Below are positions 49,535 through 61,338 of a stretch of DNA of 64,000 nucleotides, piece by piece. This DNA is from Strongyloides papillosus (taxonomy: Eukaryota > Nematoda > Chromadorea > Rhabditida > Strongyloididae), in NCBI GenBank assembly GCA_005656395.1, contig SRSI01000077.1, positions 558,001-622,000 on the forward strand, given 5' to 3'. The notes beneath the pieces were generated by a model, which saw nothing but the letters and a program-made list of their open reading frames with translations, was not told the DNA's origin and did no database searches. The number at the start of each line of letters is the position of its first letter. Positions within the stretch are counted from its first letter, which is position 1. The position numbers and the translations under genes were made by a program.

Positions 49535-51965
49535 TCAGTCTTTCATAAACATGGGAACTTTATTATGATGTGAAATTATTATGTCACAGGGCTCTTGAAG
49601 CCATGGTTCACCATCAATTTGCATCGGGAATGTTTTTATTGTCTCAATATGAATTTTTTGAACCTGCGCTAAGGATAACGGTTCTTTAACTCCGGATCTA
49701 AGACCTATTAAGTGAAACATATTTTTGAAGCCAATTATTTCAATTAAACCATCACCAATACATTTAGGTTCTAACTTTTGAACAGTTTTTATACCACGAA
49801 AATGTTTCTTAAAGAAATTCCCTGTTTTGACACAAATAGATTGTTTTCTATCATGGGACATATTTGTACCTCCATGTATAAATGGGGTATTTAAAATACA
49901 TATACCTCCTAAGTTGAATTCTTTTATATCTATGTGATTGCCATCACAAATTATGTTTATTTTATCTGAAAATTCTGCAAAGGAACGGGAAAACATTTCT
50001 GCTGCACCAAGTTCAATGTAGTGTAATTTGTTTCTTGTTCTGTTTGAAAATAATTCAGGATTTGTTTCTCTTTTCTTGTGAAATTTATAACATATCTGTG
50101 CATCCTATAATAAAAATTTTCAAAATTGTAACAAAAGAAAGATTAAAACATACAATACCAATACTAAAATAATTATTAAATGTTGTTGCTGGAGGTTTCT
50201 TGTCAAATTCATCATCATCTATTTGTCTCTTATTTACAATACTTAATTTCCAACGGTCAAGATAAACGATTTTACTTTTATCCATTCTTCTTAATAGATT
50301 TAATGGTTTAACTTTAACAACACTACCACCCCATTTCAAACTTCGAGACAAATCATTTCCTGTTCCAATTGGTATTAACATCATTGGTGGTCTTTTGTCA
50401 TGTTCGAAATTACATTTATCTAATGTTTCTTGAATCCAAGTGATAGTACCATCACCACCACCAGCAAGAATTCTAAAATTTGTTATATGTCTAAAGTTAT
50501 TAATAGCTTCTTGTGGTGTAATTTCACTTAGTGAATAAACTTGTCTAGGATGTAATATTTGCAAAAATTGTTTAAATATTTCATCACCTTCATTTCCACC
50601 ACTTTTAGGATTAATTAATACAAGTACAGGTTTTCTAGTTATATCTTTAGCTATAATATCTATGTTACCGGTATTGATGTTTTTTTGACACCAATCTCTA
50701 GGAAGAATAAAATTATTATAATAACCATATGTGCAATTTTTAGCATTTTTAATACATTTTAGATGAAACGTTTCATGACACCAACGACAACGTTTGCCAT
50801 GAAAAGGTTTAACCGTTAAAAAACAATTTGTACATTTTCTTTTTTGGGCTAGTTCTAGCCAATGATGTATTGAAGTGTCTTCTCCTATTGTTGTGTAATT
50901 AGTTATACAATTATTTGGAGCTTCATTTGAACAGGATTTATGGCAAAAAAATGAACAAAATTTACAAATTAAATCCTGCTTTTTATTTAAAATAGAATTT
51001 CTATTATGACAAACACCACAATATAATTTTGTAGAAATACTTGTAATAGTCCAATGATGAATCATATCACTGATAGGTTGTTCATCCGATTCTAATAGAT
51101 TTTTAATAACATGATTGTTTTTAATAATATTAATAGCTTCCTTAATAGCTACACTTTCATTACCATTATAAACCATCGTTTCATTCAATTTGTTAATAAT
51201 ATTTTGTATAGAATCATTAGATTTATTTTCTCCTTCTATATAAATAATTAATTGATTTAGAAACAAGTTAATATCAACCTTGCTAATAATTCCATTGTCA
51301 TTAAAATCAAAATATGATAAAATGAATAAAAGCTTCTCTTCATATGAAAATTTTGATATGAGATCAACATTCTTAAATAAAGGATAAATATTTTCTTTTG
51401 ATATATTACATGTCTTCAAATGTTCATTAATTATTTTTCTCATACGAACAATATTATTATTGTTATTTTCATCAATTTTAGATTGACCATCATTATCAAT
51501 ATATTTAACATATTTAGTTGTTCTGTCTTTTACCAAATCAACGTTGCTATTATCATTGTTATTTTCAATTGATAAAATTGAATTAATCTTTTTAAATAAT
51601 TCTTTTGACGATGGAACTTGAGTTGATGATTTTTGGGAATTATTAGAAAAGTTCACTAATGATATATCTTCTCTGGTATCTGTCATATTTTCATCATTTG
51701 ATAATAACTTTGATATAGAAGTACTTTTTTTGATATCATTAATTGATGATCCTTTACCATTTTTCTTTCTTCTTACTATTATTGTATCATTCTTCTTTAA
51801 TTGAACATCTTCATTATGAGTATTTGTTAATGAGTCATATGGTAATGTTATTAATTCTGGAAATGTATAAATTCCATTGTCACTCACATTGACAGAGGTA
51901 TCACCAGAGGTTATCTTTCCTTGAATCCTTGAGGTTGTTTTCGGTGGCGATTGACTTTGTTTCAT
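49535..51965 (-). CDS. Type I diacylglycerol kinase (EF-hand, C1-C1, catalytic)
   Basis: Phosphorylates diacylglycerol to phosphatidic acid, limiting DAG signalling. Exons 50154-51965 and 49535-50104 (phase 0, 49-nt intron) give 793 residues. A long Ser/Asn-rich N-terminus precedes one clear EF-hand (DFNDNGIISKVD, about residue 219). Two C1 zinc fingers follow: HHWTITSISTKLYCGVCH at about 307 and HHWLELAQKRKCTNC at about 366. The catalytic domain has VLVLINPKSGGNEGDEIF, the ATP-binding GGGDGTITW and IPIGTGNDLSR. The accessory domain after the splice begins DAQICYKFHKKRE and is complete. EF-hand plus two C1 domains indicates the DGK-alpha/beta/gamma class (C. elegans DGK-3 is the likely relative). 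The second EF-hand is not recognisable. An additional upstream exon cannot be excluded. Confidence 0.93.
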
Positions 51966-52769
51966 AAAATAGAAATATTAAATGTAAAACTATAAATGTT
52001 TGTTATAAGAAGGCGTATTAATTATACGTACATTTTAGAAAGTTGCATTTTGTCTGCTATCACCAAATATTGATCTTTTTTCTTTTCAAATTTCCCAATA
52101 ATGTGGGTCGACCTTTTTCGTAATAAAGATATATTTATAATTTGATGTACCAAACGAAATCTTCGTACTTTGATCAGAAAAGATGATTATATATATAAAT
52201 ATATTACCACTAAGTGATTATTATATATTTATAATAAGAACGTAACTTACGAAGTGTTAATGATCATGTGAAATATCAAGATGAATATCAATCTTACATA
52301 TAAAAATGTAGTGGTATAAAAAACAGACTAAGGTAATTACTTTATCTTTTTGTTTGATGAAAATGTTAAATGTTGGAAATAATTTTAGTAACAAAAACAG
52401 ATGGTTTTAATGGTAGTGTTTTGTTTTGACAATTAGTTAATTTAATAGTTAATAGATATTTTGTGTAATTTTTATGAATTGACGTATAAAGCAAATATTT
52501 AGTTTTAAATGTTACCAAATTTTCTAAACATTTTATATATATATCATTTTCTTTCTTTAAATATTATAATATTATTAATGAATGACAAAAAATAGAGTTT
52601 TTATTTAAACAAAAAATTTCTTATTTACTTAAATGTTTGAAATATAATTATGTGTATTTTAATTAACTTATATACAATAATATAAATTTAAAAAGGCAGT
52701 TAGTCATTGATAACAAATAATTTTTTTTATTTTTATAATTACAATTTATTTTATTCCTTTGATTTTCCT
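51966..52769. other. Intergenic region upstream of the diacylglycerol kinase
   Basis: About 0.8 kb of AT-rich sequence. Presumed promoter of the kinase and 3' flank of the small membrane-protein gene. Nothing specific was recognised. Confidence 0.5.
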
Positions 52770-53298
52770 TTAGATAGAAACTGTCGAGATTTTTTTAAAA
52801 TTATTCAAAACAGCTCGTTTTTCTTTGAAATGATATAAAGCAAAAAATATCATCAATGTAATAAATAATATTATTATTATACCATCAAGAAAAAAAACAT
52901 TTTTTAATGAATTATTTTTTGATTTTGAAATAATACTCATCATTTTAGATGTTTTTCTTTTCTCAATGCTATCCTCACCATCAATATTATTTAATTTTAT
53001 TGCTTGATTATTCATTTTATATTTCATATTTTCAACATTATCAGATACTTCTATAGATGTTTTTCCATCTCTAAATGTTTGTGTAAATAGTCGATTAAAT
53101 ATAAATTTACCTCATATCAATAAATTCTATATTAAGAAGTCTTCCATTAAATTTTATGAATATCGTCGAATTGACAACTCCAAAATATTGAAGTTTATCC
53201 TTTTTAATTACTTTGGTATTTGCATCAACACATTTTAATATCGTGTAAATGGTAAATAAATGCCAAATCATGCCAACTGTAATTTTTGAAATAAACAT
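52770..53298 (-). CDS. Small single-pass membrane protein, family not recognised
   Basis: Exons 53111-53298 and 52770-53070 join in phase 2 across a 40-nt intron (GTAAAT...TTTAG) to give 162 residues. The N-terminus has a cleavable-signal-like segment (about 1-26, MIWHLFTIYTILKCVDA). A short presumed extracellular part follows, containing VNSTIFIKFNGRLLNIEF and a Lys/Asp/Glu/Asn-rich stretch. One strong transmembrane segment (DGIIIILFITLMIFFALYHF, about 120-140) is followed by a basic tail. This is a type I topology by inference. I recognise no family. The exact phase match across a short intron with good signals argues for a real gene. Confidence 0.6.
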
Positions 53299-56200
53299 TT
53301 TTTAAATATAAAAGTGCCTTTAAAATTTCCTTAATAACATACATTTCTATAATAAAATTATTATATATATTAACAAAATATAAATATTGCAAATGTAAAT
53401 GACAAAACCATTTGTTCTTGATTAATAAGAATTATTAAGAATAAAAAACTAAAATGTTACATGAAGAAATTTTTAAATCTTTTCCAGTTAATTAATTAAC
53501 TAAACAGGATAAAAAAAGATTTTTAAAAAAGTAAATATTCAATAAATCTATTTTTGTTTAAAAATATAAATAATGTAAATTTAAAGGACGCACAGTATTA
53601 AATAGATTGATCAATGGAAATATTAAATGGACAAAAACGATTTCACGATATATTAAATTGCTAGATTTTCAAGAAGTGATGATTCAAGTTTAATTACATA
53701 AATTGATGCATTCATGAATTTATAAGTAGTAATTGACCCATTAGTACAATCTATAAATGATTTACAAATGGAACAAAAACAATTTAATTACTAATAACTT
53801 TACAAAATAATAACAGTCTTTAAATAACGATTTTAATGATATAATGTTTAATTAAAAAGATTTAATATCGTTATAAAATTCAAATACGATACTTGTAGAA
53901 ATATTGGTGAATCTTTAATAAAAAGTGTTTTTAAGAGCAAATGACTTTAAAGAAATAGTAATTTTTCTATATTACGAAAGAATAATAAAAGTTGTACACT
54001 TCTACATTTTATATACATTTGTTTTTAAAAACTGATAGAAAATATATAATAAATTAAATATCATTAAAGTTTGAGAATTTATCACAATCAAAATTAATAT
54101 GTGCTACAATTACCTAGATTCAATCATGTTATTGAAAATTGTTTTATATTAAAATATTTAAGATACTTATATCAATATTTTTTGGTAGAAAAATATGCAA
54201 TATAGTAAATATAAACAACTAAGTGAAGAAACTACAAAAAAAACTATAATATCAAATAATTATTTAGAAATTTTCGAAGCCATTAAACGTTTATAACTAT
54301 TTTTTTTATATAAAACTTGTTATCAATATTTTTAAGTTAACAAATAAATTAATATTTTGCCATAAGTTTGTATCATTACACATATTTTATATTAATTTTA
54401 AATTGTAAAACTCAATATTTATTATTTTTTACGACAGCAAATTAGTATACGAACATCTTTTAGAATTAATAAGGAAAAAAATCTACTAAATCGTCTTACT
54501 AAAATTTTTAAAATTGTCAAGAAGAAAAATTAATATTATCCATTGATATTGTTTTAATAACTTTTAATCAACAAAATTCAGAAATTAAAGATAATTATCA
54601 ATTATATTTTCTCGCCGTTACGTCACTAAAAAAATTTAATTTTCTATTTTTTTTATTCATTTAGCCATTATATTAAAAAAGAACTTATTGAAACATTCTT
54701 GTGATAAGACAAACATGTTGTAGTATTGAAAAAAATAACAATATTATATGTCTAGTTTTTGAAAGTGTACATAATTCAAGGCTATGTTATTCTTATTTTG
54801 TTTGAAGTATTTTCACTCCATTTGTATGAGTATATGACTTTTATTTAACAATTATTTGAAATGTCATTTGAAATTTCTAATAGAAATTTTTGTGATTGAT
54901 TTAATAACACATATATGAATATATCCTTTGAAGTTTTTTAATATGACAATTTTAAAGGAATCATAAATTTCCTTGTTGTCTAAAATTACTACATTTTTTA
55001 TCTACTTATTTAAGTTTTAAAAAAAGATGATACGTACTTTTTAATTAAAAAGTATTTAATTTAAAGGTTAGTTAAAAGCCCACCTAAAAGATCATTAGAA
55101 AATTGTAGAAATAAGAAATGTTAAAAAAAAGATTCCCTGGTGTTATTAAATCTATATCTTTTAAAATAATAAGAGGAAACGAAGGTCATAGTTCTTAATG
55201 TTTATGTAAATAAATAAACCATGGAAAAAATAAAAATACTTTGAAAAATTTGATTAAACTTGTAATAACTTTGAAAATTTTATTAATATGACTTATTAAT
55301 ATGTTTACATATTTAATTATCCAATAAATGAAGAACCTTGAATATAATTATGTCTTTTCGTTGAATCTTTAAATTTCCCCTTTAAAAAGGTTATGAGTTT
55401 TTGCTGTTGATTTTTGAAGTAGAGAAACTTTGAACAAAATAATGGTGTTTTATAATAGTCTAATAAGAAATTATTTTCTTGATTAGTATCAATTGTGTAT
55501 AGTATATCTAATTTAGCTATTTTATATCAAAGATTTGTTATTACCTCAACTTATATAATGATAAAATAATTTTGTAGATATTGATGTTAACAAAAAATTT
55601 TTTTCTAAAAAATGATTTAAATTTTATAAACATTTTTTTAACCAAGTTTATTTTATTTATAATTGTTTGATTCACCATGATGAACTTAAAAGTATATATA
55701 ATAAATACATTTTATCACACTTTAACTACAATTTTATCACTTAATATAATAATTAAAAATTGTCAAATGTATTATAAAAAAGTTAGTGAAAAGAATTGAA
55801 TTATTAATCACTTCGGAAAAGATTTTTATTGCATAATAAGATTATTATCACTTCAATAATCATATTAATAATTTCATATAAAACTTGAATATATTTTCCA
55901 TACAAAAAAATTATCAAAACTTTACAGTTTTATTTAAAATGTCTAATTTACTATAGTAAACTGATTTACTAAAATTAATGTTATTAAATGAAGTATTTAT
56001 AAAATTTTAAAAAAGATAAATTAAACACAAATAAATAAAACTCACCCCCTAAAACTTCATCCCCTTTTCTCTACATCCAAATTAGTAGGAAATCGCAAAT
56101 TTTGAAAACTTTAGTTTAGTGATCGCATCGCAACATCGCGATTTGCCTACTAATATCTCTTTTTCTTTCATCACTAAATGTATGATACTTTCATACAACA

Positions 56201-56477
56201 CATTTCATGTGTAATGGTAGAAAATAATACATATAAGTTATTTTCTTGTATTAAAGTTTAGGTCTTTCAAATCAGTATATTTATTTTATAATTTTTTTTA
56301 AAATAGTAGTATACAATTATGCTATCCTTAATTAACAATATTTTAAGCAATTAATTAACAATAATTTTATATATATATATATTTCCTTTTTATCTTTAGA
56401 CTGAAAAAGTACATAATAAAAAAAATCAAATTAGAAGAATAAAAAATATTTGTTTGTAAAATACTTAATAGGAAAAG
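53299..56477. other. Gene-poor region upstream of the tandem innexins
   Basis: About 3.2 kb. A CREB/ATF-like TTACGTCA occurs at 54618-54625. A long hairpin at 56081-56154 is listed separately. No coding frame was seen. Confidence 0.5.
56081..56154. repeat. Intergenic hairpin with a 16-bp near-perfect stem
   Basis: The left arm ATTAGTAGGAAATCGC (56081-56096) is the reverse complement of the right arm GCGATTTGCCTACTAAT (56138-56154) apart from one extra base. The 41-nt loop holds further ATCGC copies. The element is CpG- and GC-richer than the flanks and lies 324 nt before the innexin start. It may be a structured RNA, a precursor hairpin, a regulatory palindrome or a small inverted-repeat element. 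Confidence 0.7.
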
Positions 56478-57816
56478 ATGAATTTCGTTACTGGATTGTT
56501 ATCTGCAATATCTCCGTTGTCAGATGGAGATTTTGTTGATAGACTTAATTATTGTTACACAACAACAATATTAGTAGCATCTTCAGTATTTATATCAGGT
56601 TGGAGGTAATAAAATAAAAAAATTATTTTCATTCAAAAAATATTTTTTATTCTATTTTAGTTTTGTTGGTCAACCAATTCAATGCTGGTTTCCTGCGTAT
56701 TATAAAGGATGGTGGATGGAATATGCTTTAGATTATTGTTATGTGCAGAATACATATTTTTTAGGATTCACAGATATAAAACCAGACAATCATTGGGATT
56801 TTGCAGAACATATTATTCCGATACCAAATAATATTACCGAAAGAGAGGAAAAACAAATTGGTTATTATCAATGGGTTCCTTTTGTTTTAGCATTTCAAGC
56901 ATTATTGTTTTACCTTCCAGTTGTTTTATGGAGATCAATTTATAATTCAGTTGGTTGTAAAGTTAAAGTAATTTGTGAAACATGTTCTATTAAAGGAAAC
57001 ATGGAAACTGATGAAAGATCAAAGAATATGGATATAGTAGCTAGGTTTATTGTTCATGATCAAAGAGTACATAGACAATTTAAAAGTTCAATAAGAAATA
57101 AATTGGAAGGAAATATTGTATCAACAACATACATTCTTATTAAGTTTATTTATCTTGTTAATTCTGTCTTTCAATTTGTTATTGTTAAATGGATGCTTGG
57201 TACAGACTCTATATTCTGGGGGTTCCAAGTTGCAGGTGACCTTTTAGTTGGTAAAGAATGGCCAGAAACAGGCAATTTTCCTCGTGTTACAATGTGCGAT
57301 TTTGCAGTTAGAGTTTTGGGCAATCTTCATAGACATACAGTACAATGCGTTCTTATGATTAATATGTTTAATGAAAAAATATTTGTTATGCTTTGGTTCT
57401 GGTTTGCTTTCTTAGCAGCAATTTCAACAATATCTTTCTTTAATTGGTTATACAAATATCTCAGTGAACATTCTGATCACGACCTTATTTTAAGTTATAT
57501 GATGAAGGTAACTATAAAATTCCTTTTAATTATATATATAATGTTTTTTTAAATAACCTTTTAGATTTACCCTTCAATTACAAAGTCCCCATCAAAGAAG
57601 AAGTTATTACGCAAGTTTATCAAAAAAACTCTCAAATCAGATGGTGTATTCCTTTTGCGTTTAGTATCATTAAACAGTGGAGATCTCGTAACATGCCAAT
57701 TATTAGATTCTTTATGGAAAGATTTCATTGATTCGGAACCTTCTGGTGAAAATACACCTCTCTTAATAACAAATGGTTTAGACACTCCTGACGCTGAAAA
57801 GCAAGCAATGCTTTAG
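56478..57816 (+). CDS. Innexin, first of a tandem pair
   Basis: A gap-junction subunit of about 408 residues. Exons 56478-56605, 56661-57507 and 57565-57816 (phases 2 and 0; introns 55 and 57 nt). The N-terminus reads LSDGDFVDRLNYCYTTT, with Cys where most innexins have Tyr in NYYYT. Loop-1 cysteines are in IQCW and DYCYVQNTYF; the signature is GYYQWVPF; loop-2 cysteines are in TMCDFAV and VQCVLM. Four hydrophobic segments are present. The C-terminal tail is basic and Ser-rich, with the common innexin motif GVFLLRLVSLNSGDLV. The second of the tandem pair starts 1.5 kb downstream on the same strand. Confidence 0.95.
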
Positions 57817-59350
57817 AATAATAATTTTCTTCATTAATATTTTTTTCGGTATATGTATTAATGCCTATAATTCTATAAATTAAATGACTTAGAACTTTCT
57901 GATTCTTTCTAATTATAGAATATAAAATTTTTTATATGATTATTTATAAAAAAATCTCGAGTATAGAAAATAAAAATTTTAAACCTTTTTTTATTATATA
58001 TTCTTTTCATTTTTAAATTTATTTAAAACTTCTAGTGATAAATACATTTTGTTATACTATACTCATAAATTTCATCTTACCTTTTTGTAGTGATTTTATG
58101 TATTATAAATAGTCTTTTGTATTCTTGATTGTTTATTTATATATTCCACAAAATTTTATTATATATCAATTTATCAACAATAATATTGCCATTTTATTAG
58201 AGGAAAAATCACATTTTAAATGGCTGTATTTAGGATATTGTAATACCCTTGAAAATAATCATGAATCATAAAGTTTAACGATATACAAAATTTTATATTG
58301 GATTTTGTATTAAATTTATTATTGTAATATCATATATAATTAAAATACTTATTAAATCCATCTTTATTCAACTATTATTATTCTTTAATTTTATATCGTC
58401 ATTAACAAAAATTCCTTTAAAGTAATATTATTTGAAAAATTATTAATTATTTGCTTTAAAATAGATTATGGTAATGAGATTAATTTTAAATAGATTTAAT
58501 TTTATTGAGGTTCCACAAAATCAAATGTCTACAAAAAATCGTAAAATCAATTTTTAGATTTTTAAAAATCAGAAAATCAAACGGTGAAATTCATTTTATT
58601 TCTAATAATTTTATTAAAAACTAAACTTTGTAGTAGCTTTTTTAAAAATCCTTATTAATTTAAAAGTTTTGTATGTATTTATGTAAATGTAACTTTTAAT
58701 TAAAATTCACTTTAATAATTTAAAAATTCCTTTACACTATTTACAATTAAATTCTCTATAACCATATATAAATATTACTCTTTGTTTCTTGCTACCATCT
58801 ACAACAGTATCTGTGCGACAAATCTCTTCATAATAAAGATTATATAGTAAGGTGGTCGCTAAAATTATTTTGTATGATCGCATAAATATGTCATTTATAC
58901 TGTTGAAGGACACGGCGATTATTTTACCATTTGTCATTCCTCTGTATGTCTATATAGCTTCATTTTTGACTTGAATCCACTTGTATTTTCATTGTAACTA
59001 TATGTATATATGTATTCATAATCTTTATCATAAATACTTTTAAAAATATTTTGGAGTTATAAAAAGAGTCACGCCTATCTATATTTGGTAACTCTAATTT
59101 CCCTATTCAATGTTAACTTTTAGTAGTATATTATTGTTGTATAGAGTTTTGTTATTACATCACATATAGATATACTTATTGTATTTTGTGTTGTAAATTA
59201 ATCTTTACAATAAAAAAACATTTGATTAGAATCAAAACATCGTAATATAATTCCAGTTATAAAAATTTTTAATTTTATTATCATTTTATTTTGCCATAAA
59301 ATTTGAGTTATTCTATTAACATTTTTTATTTTACTACATTTGTAGAAGTG
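57817..59350. other. Spacer between tandem innexins
   Basis: About 1.5 kb. A minus-strand ATG frame of 66 codons (58737-58937) has less AT-biased codons than the spacer, but no recognised homology and no neighbouring exon was found. Confidence 0.5.
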
Positions 59351-60639
59351 ATGATATTTTTGGACAAGTTCCTGCAGGGTCTGAAGCCACAATTTGACGA
59401 TGATATTATAGATCGCCTAAATTACTACTATACACCAACTTTATTCGTTATTTTTGCTTTAACATTAAGTGCTAAACAATATGTAGGACAACCAATTCAA
59501 TGTTGGATACCAGCACAATTCACTGGTGCCTGGGAACAATATTCAGAAAATTATTGTTTTGTTCAAAATACATACTTTCTTCCATTACATCATTATATTC
59601 CAGCAGATGTTCAACAAAGAGAAGATCGAGAAATTGGTTATTATCAATGGGTTCCATTTGTTTTAGGTCTCCAAGCTATTGCTTTTTATCTTCCATCACT
59701 TTTATGGAGAATTCTTAATTGGCAATCAGGTGTTTCTGTTAAAGGAATTGTTAATATGTGTCAAGATGTCAATAATATGTATATTGATAAAAGAAAAGCT
59801 TCTGTTGAAGTAGTTGCTTCTCACCTTTCTGACTCACTTCGTACTCAACAGATTTTAGAACGCAAAGGTTAGATCAAAAAATAAATATTTCTGATTAATA
59901 AAATTTTTATAGGATTTTTATCACCTTTATTAAGAAAAGGAAATTATTTAACATACTTATACTTATTTGTAAAATTACTATACTTTTTACAAGTTTTAAG
60001 TCAATTTGTCATTTTGAACAATTTTCTTGGTACTACTTATACCTTCTGGGGTTTTGAAATACTTCGTGATCTTGCTTATGGAAGAGAATGGCAAGAATCA
60101 GGGCATTTTCCACGTGTAACTATGTGTGATTTTGAAGTTAGAGCACTTGGAAATAAACATAGGCATACAGTTCAATGTGTTTTAATGATTAATATGTTCA
60201 ACGAAAAAGTTTACCTTTTCATTTGGTGGTGGCTTCTTATTGTTTCTATTGCAACTTTATCTTCTCTTATTTATTGGATTATAATGAGTTTCTCTCCAAA
60301 ACAAGGAGAAGCATTCATTTCTCAATATTTACGTGTTAATAATCTTATTAAAGGAAACGATGATCCAAATGGTAAGTCTTAATTAAGATAATATTTTTAT
60401 TTGTTTTTATTTAAGAAGAACATGCTGTAAGTAAATTTGTCCACAAAGAAATGAAAAAAGATGGAATTTTCTTGCTACGTATTATCTCAACAAACGCTGG
60501 AGATCTCATTTCAACAGATCTTATCTATAAATTATGGGAAAATTTCTTAAGAAAAGAAGCTGCCAGCAGAATAATTCCTTCTGCTCCAATAAAGTTGGAT
60601 GACAATGATTTTGTTTCTGAAAAAACACCTCTTTCGTGA
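59351..60639 (+). CDS. Innexin, second of a tandem pair
   Basis: A gap-junction subunit of about 399 residues. Exons 59351-59867, 59913-60371 and 60416-60639 (both introns phase 1; 45 and 44 nt). The ATG at 59351 is preferred over earlier frame because MIFLDKFLQGLKPQFDDDIIDRLNY matches the usual innexin N-terminus and length, and a TTTGTAG acceptor ends 5 nt before it. Signature GYYQWVPF is present. Loop cysteines are in IQCW, NYCFVQN, TMCDFEV and VQCVLM. The tail shares GIFLLRIISTNAGDL with the other two innexins here. Its intron positions differ from those of the upstream copy, so the pair is not a very recent duplication. Confidence 0.95.
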
Positions 60640-61338
60640 TATACAAAGAATTTGACGATGTACTTAAATACTTGAAGAAATTATTTAAAAAATTCTTATT
60701 GATCAATTGGTATTTGTACTTAAATATATCAGTTATTAGTTTGTACTTTGGAACATATATGTTTTTTTATTTTATACATAATAAAAATTTTATTCTTCGA
60801 ATTTAAAATAATATTAAATTTATTGTATAGAATTCTGTCAATATTAACATTATTAATTTTATGAAAATATTATTCCTTTAAAATAGTCTAGTAAATGAAT
60901 ACTATAATTATTTAAATTATAAAAAAATATAATGTAGTTTAATTATTATTTTTAATAACGAATTTGTTTCTCTTATAATAAATAAATGACTGAACCTTGA
61001 AGAAAGTATGTTTTGGCACCATAAATAATATAATAAAAATATCAATTGTTTTTTTATATGTGAAATTGTTTTAAATATTTTTTTTAATTTAAAAAATTTA
61101 CCATATGAGAAGTAATAAATGTACTATTTAATGAAACTTGAAGAAAAACTTTGGATTAATTTAATTCTAACATAAAAATCTTTTAAATAGTCTTAACAAT
61201 AACATATTAACACATTTATGCGTACTGACACATTGATAAGAAAAACAAAATAAAACATAAAAAATATATTCAGTTTTGACATTAAACAACATATTTGTGT
61301 ATATTAAGTTTTATAACTTAAAAAAGAAAAACATTAAT
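60640..61338. other. Convergent 3' flanks of an innexin and the ligand-gated channel
   Basis: About 0.7 kb of AT-rich noncoding sequence between two facing stop codons. Nothing else was recognised. Confidence 0.55.

Noticed and set aside
57567..57785. Minus-strand 72-codon frame
   Set aside because: A shadow of the last innexin exon, whose product carries the shared innexin C-terminal motif.
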